A stretch of DNA of 64,000 bases from Citrobacter freundii (lineage in GTDB: Bacteria; Bacteroidota; Bacteroidia; Chitinophagales; Chitinophagaceae): the NCBI GenBank assembly GCA_003243445.1, contig QFQQ01000008.1:62001-126000 (forward strand). Reading direction: 5' to 3'. The notes beneath the pieces are model-generated. The model made no database searches. It had not been told where the DNA came from and was given only the letters and a program-made list of their open reading frames with translations. Below are positions 35,096-44,564 of this stretch, in pieces (the first letter of the stretch is position 1; every line of letters starts with the position of its first letter). A program made the translations under genes and the position numbers.

Positions 35096-36499
35096 ATGGC
35101 ATACGATGTAGTTGTTCTCGGTAGTGGCCCCGGCGGTTACGTGGCGGCTATCCGGGCTTCCCAGCTAGGATTTAAGACAGCAATCATTGAAAAAGAAAGT
35201 CTCGGCGGCATCTGCCTCAACTGGGGTTGTATTCCTACCAAAGCCTTGTTGAAAAGCGCACAGGTAGTAAATGATATCAAACATGCTGAATCTTTCGGTA
35301 TCGAAGCAACGGGCACCCCGAAATTCGATGCGATCATCAAACGCAGCCGTGGTGTTGCCGACAAGATGAGCAAAGGCGTCCAGTTTCTGATGAAAAAGAA
35401 CAAGATCGATGTTGTCATGGGTTTTGGTAAACTGGTAGCAAAAGGTAAGATTGAAGTATCTGACAAAGACGGTAAAAAACAGATCGTTGAGGGAAAATAT
35501 ATCATCGTGGCAACAGGCGGCCGCAGCCGTGAGTTGCCTGCACTGAAGCAGGATGGCAAAAAGATCATTGGCTACCGCGAAGGTATGTCTCTCGCCACTC
35601 AGCCTAAAAGCATGATCGTTGTAGGCAGCGGCGCTATCGGCGTTGAATTCGGATATTTCTACAACAGCATCGGCACAAAAGTGACGATCGTTGAATTCCT
35701 CCCGCGCATCGTTCCTGTAGAAGACGAAGAGATCTCCAAAGAACTCGAGAAGAACTTCAAAAAACAAGGCATCGAGATACTCACTAGCAGCGAAGTGACT
35801 TCTGTGGATACATCAGGTGATGGTGTGAAAGCAAAAGTGAAAACAGCAAATGGTGAGATAACACTGGAAGCGGATATCGTGCTCAGCGCGGTAGGTGTTT
35901 CTGCAAATATCGAAGGTATAGGTCTGGAAGAACTTGGTATCAAAACCGACAAAGGCCGTATCACGGTGGATAAATACTATCAGACAAGCGTTCCGGGTAT
36001 CTATGCGATCGGTGACTGTGTTCCTGGTCAGGCACTCGCACACGTTGCTTCAAAAGAAGGTATCGTTTGCGTTGAAGCAATTGGTTATAGCGAGAAAAAA
36101 TACAATCATCAGCCAGAGCCGATCGATTACAACAACGTTCCGGGTTGTACTTATTGCTATCCTGAAATAGCTTCCGTTGGTTATACGGAGAAACAGGCAA
36201 AAGAAGCCGGCTACGAGATCAAGGTTGGTAAATTCCCGCTTAGCGCATCCGGTAAAGCATCTGCTGCAGGACATGCTGAAGGCTTTATCAAAGTGATCTT
36301 CGATGCTAAATATGGCGAATGGCTTGGCACACACGCGGTCGGTTACAACGTGACTGAGATCATTGAGCAAACTGTTACTGCCCGCAAGCTTGAGACCACT
36401 TATCATGAAGTGCTCAACAGCATTCACCCGCACCCAACCATCAGCGAAAGCGTGAAAGATGCAATTGAGGTAGCGTACGGCGAAGCGATACACCTGTAA
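35096..36499 (+). CDS. lpdA: Dihydrolipoyl dehydrogenase
   Basis: A 467-residue flavoprotein, the E3 component of 2-oxo-acid dehydrogenase complexes and the glycine cleavage system. The FAD site is VVVLGSGPGGYVAAIRA at the N-terminus; the redox disulfide is Cys40/Cys45 in GGICLNWGCIPTK; the NAD site is MIVVGSGAIGVEFGYF; the second FAD site is IYAIGDC; and the His-Glu pair is in SIHPHPTISE near the C-terminus. The frame is open upstream to an ATG at 35045, but the ATG at 35096 (MAYDVVVLG) is the proper start. No E1 or E2 gene is nearby. A palindromic repeat follows directly. Confidence 0.95.
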   Translation: MAYDVVVLGSGPGGYVAAIRASQLGFKTAIIEKESLGGICLNWGCIPTKALLKSAQVVNDIKHAESFGIEATGTPKFDAIIKRSRGVADKMSKGVQFLMKKNKIDVVMGFGKLVAKGKIEVSDKDGKKQIVEGKYIIVATGGRSRELPALKQDGKKIIGYREGMSLATQPKSMIVVGSGAIGVEFGYFYNSIGTKVTIVEFLPRIVPVEDEEISKELEKNFKKQGIEILTSSEVTSVDTSGDGVKAKVKTANGEITLEADIVLSAVGVSANIEGIGLEELGIKTDKGRITVDKYYQTSVPGIYAIGDCVPGQALAHVASKEGIVCVEAIGYSEKKYNHQPEPIDYNNVPGCTYCYPEIASVGYTEKQAKEAGYEIKVGKFPLSASGKASAAGHAEGFIKVIFDAKYGEWLGTHAVGYNVTEIIEQTVTARKLETTYHEVLNSIHPHPTISESVKDAIEVAYGEAIHL

Positions 36500-36506
36500 C
36501 AAGGTA

Positions 36507-36650
36507 AAAGGTTTAATAGGTTTCATAAGTTTCAAAGGTTTCATAGGTTTCGTAACGGTTGGAAATTTTCCAACTATCACGAAACCTCTGAAACCTTTGA
36601 AACTTATTGAACCTCTGGAACCTCTCAAACTTTTCAAACCTCTCAAACCT
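36507..36650. repeat. Nine-bp-unit palindromic repeat, copy 8
   Basis: Left arm units ggtttcata, agtttcaaa and ggtttcata; the centre is ggttggaaattttccaacta, itself a palindrome; then complementary units run to 36650. This copy lacks the gcggcagcaacct core. It fills the space between lpdA and pcm. Confidence 0.85.
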
Positions 36651-36685
36651 TTCTTACTTTATTAGTCCTATCTTGCGGACTGCTT

Positions 36686-37342
36686 ATGAGACCAACCGAA
36701 GATTCATATCGTTTCCAGGGATTAAGAAGAAAGTTAGTAGATGTGGTGGCTGCTAAAGGCATCACCAATGAGAAAGTATTACAGGTGATCGGCAAAGTGC
36801 CGCGTCATTTTTTTCTTGACTCCGCTTTCGGTGAAGAAGCTTATGCCGATAAAGCATTTCCTATCGGGGAAGGACAGACTATTTCGCAGCCTTACACTGT
36901 AGCATATCAAACACAATTGCTGGAGCTGGAACCTTTCAAAAAAGTGCTTGAAATTGGAACGGGCAGCGCTTACCAGGCTGTAGTACTTGCAGAAATGGGT
37001 GTGCAGGTTTATACAATTGAACGGCAGAAGAAATTATTTGAACTCAATAAGGATTTCGGCCTGCTGAAGAAATATCCATCTATCAAATTCTTTTATGGAG
37101 ATGGATACGAGGGATTGCCTACCTATGCTCCGTTTGATCGTGTGATCATCACGGCTGCAGCACCCGAGATCCCGCAGAAACTGATCGCTCAGCTGAAAGT
37201 GGGCGGCATGATGGTGATTCCTGTTGGTGCCGGTGATGTGCAACGCATGATGCGTTTGACCAAACTGGCCGATGGCGGATTAAAAGAAGAAGTGTTTGAT
37301 AACTTCTCGTTTGTGCCGATGCTGGGTGGAAAGAATAACTAA
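36686..37342 (+). CDS. pcm: Protein-L-isoaspartate O-methyltransferase
   Basis: A 218-residue SAM-dependent methyltransferase that methylates isoaspartyl residues to start their repair. The signatures are FLDSAFGEEAYADKAFPIGE and GQTISQPYTVAYQTQLLELE at the N-terminal substrate region, VLEIGTGSAYQAVVLAEMG as SAM motif I, and DRVIITAAAPEIPQKLIAQL as motif II. It is of normal length. It is the last ordinary chromosomal gene before a region of toxin and defence genes, and its stop is followed by 267 bases (37343-37609) with no gene that I can support. Confidence 0.93.
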   Translation: MRPTEDSYRFQGLRRKLVDVVAAKGITNEKVLQVIGKVPRHFFLDSAFGEEAYADKAFPIGEGQTISQPYTVAYQTQLLELEPFKKVLEIGTGSAYQAVVLAEMGVQVYTIERQKKLFELNKDFGLLKKYPSIKFFYGDGYEGLPTYAPFDRVIITAAAPEIPQKLIAQLKVGGMMVIPVGAGDVQRMMRLTKLADGGLKEEVFDNFSFVPMLGGKNN

Positions 37343-37609
37343 CTACGGCCGGGTGATTGAAGTGGAATTCCGTAGGTACTGCAGGTTGTTCTGGCAACTC
37401 CATTATCCTGTAACTTTTATTTGTTGCAGTTTCTATGGTTACGCCAAAAGAATCATTGGATAGGATATCCCCCTTTATATCTTTATAATTTGGCAACGCT
37501 TGTAAGCCCATTTTTCCAGGCTGTCTTAAACCCGATCAAAAGAGACTGCGTAAACAGTTACAATCTGTGGGACAGGTCAGTCCAAGAGAAGAAAAATGGC
37601 TTAAAACTA

Positions 37610-38098
37610 TTAAGCCAATTGCCAATACGGTGAGTTGGGGTTCATTTTCCTTGATATTGAAAACACAAATTCACCATCATAGTGAATATCTTCCAATTTC
37701 CGCCCTAACTGGTAAGCTCCCAACTCAAAACATTGTAAAACGGTAGCAAATAAATGATCAAAACTATCGTACCTCCTTTCTATTCCGTCAAACCTAGAAT
37801 CATCAGGAGAATAACAGAAAATTCCTTTATTCTGATTCAAACAATCAACCAATAGATAATCTCTATTGCCATTCCAGAAAATAGGTACGAAACCTTTTAC
37901 CCATGATCCATAGTCAACGCATTGGACTGGCTCGTCGGCAATACAGATATCGAACTCAATACCACCACCATCAATCGCATATAGGACATTAATAAGTTTT
38001 CGCAAAAAGACAAGGAACTCGTGTTTGAGTTCCTTGATTCTTTTAACTCCGATAGAAAAATTAAAAACGCACACAGGTAAGTAGACTTTATAATCCAA
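37610..38098 (-). CDS. SUKH (SMI1/KNR4)-like protein, possible immunity protein
   Basis: A 162-residue soluble protein read from a TTG at 38098 that overlaps the end of the preceding lipoprotein gene by 11 bases. The middle (FVPIFWNGNRDYLLVDCLNQ, then GIFCYSPDDSRFDGIERRYD and SFDHLFATVL) has the pattern of SUKH immunity proteins: a strand with a hydrophobic-Pro-Ile segment, a D-Y-L-x-x-D strand, and a late S-F-x-x-L helix. The match is by eye and is not certain. Its position as the last gene of an RHS toxin locus supports an immunity role. No ATG is available near the 5' end, so it may be truncated. Confidence 0.5.
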   Translation of the reverse strand: MDYKVYLPVCVFNFSIGVKRIKELKHEFLVFLRKLINVLYAIDGGGIEFDICIADEPVQCVDYGSWVKGFVPIFWNGNRDYLLVDCLNQNKGIFCYSPDDSRFDGIERRYDSFDHLFATVLQCFELGAYQLGRKLEDIHYDGEFVFSISRKMNPNSPYWQLA

Positions 38099-38630
38099 AT
38101 AAACGAGAGACTACCACTCGATTATTAATAACGCCTTCTTTTACGCCCTTTCTGTTAAGCGTACTATCTGGAAGCGGAGTGCGGTATATCAAATAAGTAT
38201 ATTGAGTTAAGCCGCCCCGATTGTATACAAGGCGTATAGGATCGCCATTAGTGATACTGACGCATTTACTAGCCTTTAATTTAAAAGTAAGAGAATCGAC
38301 TATTTCGTTTGTCCAATTTATAGATCTTAATAAAGAGTCTGCGATAGTTGATTCTTTGGCGATGTCCATACCTCCTTTTCTCGGCCTCTGCGGATCGATC
38401 CGTCCATCAGATAAAGCAATGCCTAAATTAAAATTTCCACCTTTACCCAATCCAAACATAATAGACTGGTCGACCGGTGTCTTAGACAAATAGTAATTAG
38501 TCAAATCATTAATTTCTTTATCTCGTTCCTTATAGTTTGTTATGGCATCATTTAGCGTGTAGCTATCCGTGCAACCTGCAATTAAGGCAATAACAAAGAA
38601 ACTAGATAATCTTAAGACTGAATATTTCAT
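38088..38630 (-). CDS. Lipoprotein, candidate immunity protein of displaced RHS cassette
   Basis: A 180-residue lipoprotein: signal peptide with a lipobox ending IALIAGC. The mature sequence (SYTLNDAITNYKERDKEIND, then a Gly-rich SIMFGLGKGGNFNLGIALSD) has no family that I recognise. It starts 17 bases after the stop of the frameshifted RHS C-terminal cassette and overlaps the next gene. The matching gene after the intact RHS protein is also a small lipoprotein of similar size (MKYL...FSC against MKYS...AGC), so both probably serve as membrane-bound immunity proteins. That role is inferred from position. Confidence 0.6.
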   Translation of the reverse strand: MKYSVLRLSSFFVIALIAGCTDSYTLNDAITNYKERDKEINDLTNYYLSKTPVDQSIMFGLGKGGNFNLGIALSDGRIDPQRPRKGGMDIAKESTIADSLLRSINWTNEIVDSLTFKLKASKCVSITNGDPIRLVYNRGGLTQYTYLIYRTPLPDSTLNRKGVKEGVINNRVVVSRLFGL

Positions 38631-38647
38631 TATATTTCATTAAAAGA

Positions 38648-39576
38648 TTACCACCAATCACCATCCAAATCCCTTCGATTTTCCCTATAGTACTTAAAGC
38701 CAATTTTGATCCACTGATGATCTACAGGATTGTCTCCAAATGGAGCGAATAAAATTGGGCCTCTTGGTGTCTGCTTAACAGGGTTCCATCCTTCATGGCA
38801 CAGTTTTTCCCTACTCGGCATATTTTAAAACCTCAGCCATTCCGGCAAATTGTAACAGGGTTGCTTCCGGGAATAGGCCAGTAGCTTTGCCCGTCACACC
38901 AAAATGGAAGTTATTTAAATCCTCAGCCCTGGCGTTAGCATCTCCAAAGGAGAATTGAGTATCACCTAAGTCAGCATTAGGATTAGTCTCGGTATCTTTT
39001 CGGTAAAAAGCAATCCCTAGAATGTGCTCCTTGAGCTCACCAGAACGAATCCTTTCGTTACTTTCATTCAGATCTTGTAATACCAACGGCCTCTTTTTTT
39101 ACATAATTATAAAAAGTAACTGGATTCCAAATCCCATCTGCTGTTTTAGCATTCTTATTTAATAAATTCTTAAACCATTTACCAGCGTTAATCTTTCCTC
39201 CAAGTTCTCCGACTAGTTCCATTTTTTTACCGTCTTGCATAAATACCCGTAAATCCTTATCCTTGGCATCATAATGTAGAACGTAACCATTTTTATCAAT
39301 AACGCTACTATCTCCTAAATAATCAGAGAACTTGATAGGATTATTATTCATCGCAACATATAGACTGGATGAATAATCCGGCTTCGGATCTATCTGCAAA
39401 AATCTTCCTATTTGAGGATCGTGTGTGCGGTAGAAAGATTCGTAAAAATTAAGATCGAAGTTGCTATTGAATTCATACTGCTGATACTTCTTTTTACTCT
39501 CTGGCCCTTCGAATGCTAATGTCTTACCCGATATGCCCGCCATCGTCAACCCAAACGGATAATAATGACTCTCTTC
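38648..39576 (-). pseudogene. Displaced RHS C-terminal cassette with Ntox44-like toxin, frameshifted
   Basis: Homology to the intact RHS protein starts abruptly at 39576 (EESHYYPFGLTMAGIS), right after an in-frame TAG, with no start codon suited to it. It continues with the RHS core end (FYRTHDPQIGRFLQIDPKP, KFSDYLGD) and then a different C-terminal domain. That domain is read in three frames: to 39064, then 39086-38811 (DLNNFHFGVTGKATGLF), then 38821-38648 (LFAPFGDNPVDHQWIKIGF). A 7-A run near 39097 and a ttttaaaat site near 38825 are the likely slip points. The last blocks resemble bacterial toxin 44. This is a typical orphan toxin cassette downstream of an RHS gene. Confidence 0.7.
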
Positions 39577-39592
39577 CTAAGTTAGTATTTCT

Positions 39593-40168
39593 TCAATAAA
39601 CGTATCTGTTCATAATCTTGTTGTTGTTTAAAAGAATGTCATTCCTTAAAAGGCTATCAAGATTTTTTAGATACGAATAATCATTTTTGCCGCTAACTAT
39701 ACATTTTGAATTGTAGTAGGCAAGATAACGCGGGCAGTGAAAACACCCAGTATACATACTTGTGTCTACCGAAGTATATGTTACTAGACCAGTTTTTTTG
39801 ACAAAATTATTCCAGTATTTTATATCAATGTCAAAAATATATCCGTGATATAAAGTTGGACTTATTGAGTCTTTAAGATTTAAAGAAGGTCGCTCACGTA
39901 TAAGTTCACTATATCGCCCTTTAATATCAGAATCTTTTTTGGTTACGATTAGTGACCAAGACGTGTCGAACTCCGTCGCCGCTTTACTAAATCCGAACAT
40001 GAGCGTATCACTAGCTGAATTGAATATGCTCGTATATTCTGGTATATTTTTTAAAAATACCTGCAATCCATTTACTTCAACAATCTCATTTTTATTTCCC
40101 TTAATTGTTGGATTGTCAGTACAAGAAAAAAGGGTTACAAGCATTATAAATACCATTAAATATTTCAT
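39593..40168 (-). CDS. Lipoprotein, candidate immunity protein for the RHS toxin
   Basis: A 191-residue lipoprotein with a short signal peptide and lipobox (FIMLVTLFSC). The start ATG overlaps the RHS stop by four bases, so the two are translationally coupled, the usual layout of toxin and immunity genes. The mature part is mixed alpha/beta (VEVNGLQVFLKNIPEYTSIF, SISPTLYHGYIFDIDIKYW) with a CFHC pair, and no family is recognised. If immunity is right, its periplasmic or outer-membrane location suggests the toxin acts outside the cytoplasm or is neutralised on entry. Confidence 0.65.
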   Translation of the reverse strand: MKYLMVFIMLVTLFSCTDNPTIKGNKNEIVEVNGLQVFLKNIPEYTSIFNSASDTLMFGFSKAATEFDTSWSLIVTKKDSDIKGRYSELIRERPSLNLKDSISPTLYHGYIFDIDIKYWNNFVKKTGLVTYTSVDTSMYTGCFHCPRYLAYYNSKCIVSGKNDYSYLKNLDSLLRNDILLNNNKIMNRYVY

Positions 40169-43100
40169 TTCTTAATCTGTTTATAGTTCATATAGCTTTT
40201 GTACTCGTTGGGCAGCACAGGATTTTGCACAGTATTATTCAACCCGCCATATCCAGTTCCAGTTCCATAGATAGTAAATCCATATGCGGATACGATAAAG
40301 GCAGGAGTTTGACGGCCCAAAACCGGCTGAAAATCTGGATAAGTTTTTTCACCGCCTGCTCTGGTTGAAGGAGTATTTAATTTTAAAAATTTTGCCATAT
40401 CCCCACTGTAACCGTCATACCCTGTTTGATCGGCTACATGTTTTTTATTATGAGCGTGTCCGGCGGCGAAGAAAGTTCCTTTTTTATCTTTGTAAGTTTC
40501 TTCAATCGCGCCTATTAAGTCGTATTGATTATCTCCTTTTCGATATTTGTCAGGGAGGGCTGTCAGTCTCAATTCTTTTGATTCGCTAACTTCTGCGACA
40601 AAAGCCATCTCAAAACCTTTGCTGTCTGCAGAACTTGCTATCTTTTCCATGTCGGCGGCAGTATTGGCCCCCATGAACGCTACAGAAAGGCCTCTAAAAC
40701 TTTCACCCAATTTAGTTGCGGCCTCGAGAGATAATTTACTTGCATCAAAAGGAGTTTTTCCTCCTTCATGACCTAGAAAATGAACTTGATTTGGCAAATT
40801 ATCACCAACTACCCCTAAGTACCGGCCAGTACTGCCATATACCCATGTTGTGTCTCCCAAAGGATCACTGTATAAAATTGGATTGTTTGCCATGGCTGCA
40901 TACGGACTAAACTTCTCGTTAGGTTTCGGATCAATTTGCCAGAACCGGCCTATCTGCGGATCAAGATTCCGATAAAATGCGTCATACGTATTGATGTCAA
41001 ATGCATCATTATGTTCGATTCCGTTGTATTTATATTTATTTTCAGGCCCTCCAAACGATAATGCCTTCGAACTAATCCCCGCCATAGTAAGTCCAAACGG
41101 ATAATAATGATCCTCTTCCCGTAGTGGGCCTGGGATATGCGTTACGCCCAGATTATCAAAGAACACCGGCAAATTACTTTCATTGCTCACATAAATATAC
41201 AAATATCCGCTCTTTGTTACCAGTACCGGCAAATCGGTAAATGCCGTATGCAATTTGTATCCACCACCAGGCTTTACAGGATCTGAACTTCCGCCTACAA
41301 AACGGAACTGTTCATCGAAAAGCATCCAGTTCACAAAAGCCCTGGCATTATTAGAGCCCTCTGCCTGCCCGCCTAGGAAAAGAGATAGGCTGCTCGAATT
41401 ATTACCTGCACCGCTAATGGCGGTAGCTGTTGTTCCGCCATGTCCTGCCGCCGCAAGGGCGGGACTACCTGCAAAGGCGGTCAGCAATTCTGTCAGCGCA
41501 ACTGTAGCAGGAGAGCCTGCACCACCACCCGGAAGGGTATAGAATGATTCGGCAGTGATACGCACCTGATCGCCGCTCATTACTTTTAGAGTAATTCCAA
41601 GACCAGTTTTTTCATTCGCCAATCCTCCATGCACACGATAAACCTTGCTTTCAAAACTTGCCTGGGAACCGGCTCCAGCAACCGTTTTATCAACCCGACG
41701 ACCGTTCACAATGTCATAATAATCATCCTCGGTAGTATAGCGGCTGTCCTCGACGGTGGCAGGGATATAACAAATATTCTCCTGTTGGTCGGTCAGCACC
41801 ATGCGAACGTTACCCAAATGGTCCTTAACGAAATAATCGAACACAAACCGGTCCGCAAGAGGTGAGGGACACGTAATGGCAGTGGCCTTTGCAAAACGGA
41901 TCTGCCCCTCTTCCATGTTGGAAAACTTCAGCTCGTTGTTTTCATAGACACTGCCACCTGCATAAACGGTCGTTGTAATCTTATTGGGAATAACCGTTTG
42001 ATCAGTCACTACTTTTTTCAGCTTCGAGCCCGCTGCATCATAAGTGTATTCTACCGTTCCTTTTCCCGTTACGGTTATCAGAGATGGAAGATTGAGGTGA
42101 TTGTAGGTAATCGCGCTGATATCTTTATTCTTATCTACGGTCAGGTTCCCATTCCAGTCATAGCTATAATCCGAAGTTCCCGCTGCATTGCTGCCATCAT
42201 GGAAATCACCCAATTTAGTATTCGGATCATTCTGCGCGTCCGTTACCCTGTCCAGTTTGTTACTGTTTGATGAATAGACATAGCTTAATAGATCGATCGG
42301 CGTTGAAGATGAACCGCCCAGTTTCCAGCCGTATTGAGTCATCCCCAGAATGTTGCCATTGGGATCATATGCTGAAGCGGGATTTGTTCCGTCACCCATT
42401 TTAACACTGTAATTCATGGTGCCATTGCCCCAGTTCGCACCATCTTTCTGCTCATAGTCTCCCCGGAGGACTCTGTTGGCTCCATCATACTCGAAATCAT
42501 ATTTCCGCGATACCCCATCACCTTTACTTTTCCATACCATGCCATTGATGTTCCCATTAAACTCTCCGCTATTGCTACCAGCCAGAAAATCCTTACCAGA
42601 TTTATTGCCCAGCTTGTCATAGCCTAATTCATACCCAAAGAAGGCGGCCGCAGTTCCTTCCAGGTAATTTCGATTCATCCCCAATACCCAATCCCTGATA
42701 TTGTAATCAGTTACCTGGTTCTCCAGCCCATTTCCGCTATTCAAGTACGGCGCCAATTTCTTTTGCTTAATTCGCCCTAACGCATCATATTCATATTGAA
42801 CAACGGTTTTTTCGCCCGTATTTCCCACTCCATTATCCGTAAATACTTCCTTTTTTATGGCTACTATCCTCCCCAACACATCATAATCATTCCTGGTTCG
42901 TATCTTATGCCGCTGAGTAGCACCAGAGCCAGTGATATTTGTCCGTTGATAACTGGCCAATAACTGACCACTAAAACTATATTGATTGGTGGTCACAATA
43001 GACCCTCCTGCTATATTATGAGCAATGTTTTGCAACACCCTGCTCTCATCGTCATAGTAATTAATGCTGAACAGAAACTGCGAAGTCCCCAATACCCTTA

Positions 43101-44538
43101 CCCTTGTACCAGTGACCAGCCCGTTAAGCTTGGAGCTTTGGTTCAATGGCTGGGGATAGGGGAAATTACTATTGCTGGGCGTATAAAAAGCAGCATCATC
43201 ATCGGTGGACCTGGATGGAGAAAACGGGTTACCGTTTGCTGCCAGCCAGTTGTAATTATCATAGAAAGTTTCGCTTAACACCGTATATGTCTGTCCGGTC
43301 AGATTGGGATAACTTGTACTGGCCGCGGCTGCCAGAGCATGAGTGGACTGGCTGCTGTTATTGTCCCAAAGACCCGTTTGTATGATCCTGTCGAGATCGT
43401 CATATTTGGTATATAACCATTTTACCGGTGAACCATTTTGGAGATTAGCATCCTGCATTAGCACCACGCGATCACGCGCATCGTATACCATATAAGTTGG
43501 CCCGGCACCTGGCACTTTTTTCATGATCATCCGGTTGCGGTCATCGTATGCATATTGAAAGCATTGTTCATTGAGAATTTCTGCCCATAGACCTGCCGAA
43601 GCTGTTGGAGTTGGCCAACTATTTTCATATAATCGCTGTACCCCAACCGGTTGAATTACATAGTTGAGTTTATTCCAAACATCATAAATATAGTAGGTAC
43701 AAAGCCACCCGGTGTAACCAATTCCCGTACCGCTATCTGCTGTTCCTGTAAGCTGTACTTTTTTCAGAACAACATTACCAAGCTTATCCTTGAATTCTAT
43801 CACCTGTTTTCCATGTTCGTCCACGGCAACAGTTTTATATAGCTCGCCTGGATTGTAGAATCCCGAGGGAATATTCCCTTCCCATATCACTACCTGGTCC
43901 GTACTTGTGTTGAGATAATATTTTGTTTTTACAGAGCGGCGAGCTGATTCAATAGCCTGGGATGTAGTGCCAACCCAACCGCCGCCTGGTGCAAAAACTT
44001 CCAGCGGCCTGCTCAGGGGGGATGCCTCCAGCACACTTTGGTTATAGGCCCAGTTAAGCCCATTCGTGCCGACATAAGTTTCGCCGGCCTGCCCGGATAG
44101 CTGTCCGTTGTAAAAAGCGACCTGCTGCTGAAACGGATTTGTTTTGAGCATGCCATCAGTACCTACGGCCGCAAAAGGCAGGTACTTTACTACTTCACGG
44201 CCATATTCGTCATACACCGCGGGGTTCACCAGGTCCGCAGTAACAGCTGTGCCGCCATAGGTGTTCATAGATGCCTGCTTCAATACCGTTTGTAATGGCC
44301 TTCCCAATCCATCTACATACTGTGTCATCATCCGGTGATCAGCGGGCTGGGAGGCTGTTGTGATATTTGCAGCATTGGTTTCTGGCTTTACAGCGTTCCA
44401 GCTACGTACATAATTGACGGGTAGCCCGACCGGATATGACGGAGGAAGTGTGGCCGGTTGTTGGGCGTCTGAGCCTAAAGCTGTAAAAAGACCAACCAAG
44501 AGGGAATAACACTTTGCCTGGTCGATAATTTTTTTCAT
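40165..44538 (-). CDS. RHS/YD-repeat polymorphic toxin (DUF6443 type) with JAB-like C-terminal domain
   Basis: A 1,457-residue exported protein. The ATG at 44538 starts a signal peptide (YSLLVGLFTALGSDAQ); an in-frame TTG at 44568 is less likely. Residues about 30-150 resemble DUF6443 (VNYVRSWNAVKP, TQYVDGLGRPLQTVLKQ). YD repeats run through the middle (YDVLGRIVAIKKE, YEYDALGRIKQKK). The RHS core (DHYYPFGLTM near 1142, DPQIGRFWQIDP near 1196) ends at DPLGD near 1225. The last 230 residues form the variable tip. It has GHAHN near 1361 and YSGD 15 residues on, like the HxH...SxxD metal site of JAB/JAMM or DUF4329 domains. That assignment is tentative. Confidence 0.82.
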   Translation of the reverse strand: MKKIIDQAKCYSLLVGLFTALGSDAQQPATLPPSYPVGLPVNYVRSWNAVKPETNAANITTASQPADHRMMTQYVDGLGRPLQTVLKQASMNTYGGTAVTADLVNPAVYDEYGREVVKYLPFAAVGTDGMLKTNPFQQQVAFYNGQLSGQAGETYVGTNGLNWAYNQSVLEASPLSRPLEVFAPGGGWVGTTSQAIESARRSVKTKYYLNTSTDQVVIWEGNIPSGFYNPGELYKTVAVDEHGKQVIEFKDKLGNVVLKKVQLTGTADSGTGIGYTGWLCTYYIYDVWNKLNYVIQPVGVQRLYENSWPTPTASAGLWAEILNEQCFQYAYDDRNRMIMKKVPGAGPTYMVYDARDRVVLMQDANLQNGSPVKWLYTKYDDLDRIIQTGLWDNNSSQSTHALAAAASTSYPNLTGQTYTVLSETFYDNYNWLAANGNPFSPSRSTDDDAAFYTPSNSNFPYPQPLNQSSKLNGLVTGTRVRVLGTSQFLFSINYYDDESRVLQNIAHNIAGGSIVTTNQYSFSGQLLASYQRTNITGSGATQRHKIRTRNDYDVLGRIVAIKKEVFTDNGVGNTGEKTVVQYEYDALGRIKQKKLAPYLNSGNGLENQVTDYNIRDWVLGMNRNYLEGTAAAFFGYELGYDKLGNKSGKDFLAGSNSGEFNGNINGMVWKSKGDGVSRKYDFEYDGANRVLRGDYEQKDGANWGNGTMNYSVKMGDGTNPASAYDPNGNILGMTQYGWKLGGSSSTPIDLLSYVYSSNSNKLDRVTDAQNDPNTKLGDFHDGSNAAGTSDYSYDWNGNLTVDKNKDISAITYNHLNLPSLITVTGKGTVEYTYDAAGSKLKKVVTDQTVIPNKITTTVYAGGSVYENNELKFSNMEEGQIRFAKATAITCPSPLADRFVFDYFVKDHLGNVRMVLTDQQENICYIPATVEDSRYTTEDDYYDIVNGRRVDKTVAGAGSQASFESKVYRVHGGLANEKTGLGITLKVMSGDQVRITAESFYTLPGGGAGSPATVALTELLTAFAGSPALAAAGHGGTTATAISGAGNNSSSLSLFLGGQAEGSNNARAFVNWMLFDEQFRFVGGSSDPVKPGGGYKLHTAFTDLPVLVTKSGYLYIYVSNESNLPVFFDNLGVTHIPGPLREEDHYYPFGLTMAGISSKALSFGGPENKYKYNGIEHNDAFDINTYDAFYRNLDPQIGRFWQIDPKPNEKFSPYAAMANNPILYSDPLGDTTWVYGSTGRYLGVVGDNLPNQVHFLGHEGGKTPFDASKLSLEAATKLGESFRGLSVAFMGANTAADMEKIASSADSKGFEMAFVAEVSESKELRLTALPDKYRKGDNQYDLIGAIEETYKDKKGTFFAAGHAHNKKHVADQTGYDGYSGDMAKFLKLNTPSTRAGGEKTYPDFQPVLGRQTPAFIVSAYGFTIYGTGTGYGGLNNTVQNPVLPNEYKSYMNYKQIKK

Positions 44539-44564
44539 ATATACTTCTATTGATGATCGATTGT

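Noticed and set aside
35165..35767. A 200-codon minus-strand frame over lpdA
   Set aside because: lpdA is complete on the plus strand; this frame is Phe/Asp-rich and has no family.
37149..37511. A 120-codon minus-strand frame across the end of pcm
   Set aside because: Most of it is antisense to pcm. The first 55 codons outside pcm look fair but have no family and no other support.
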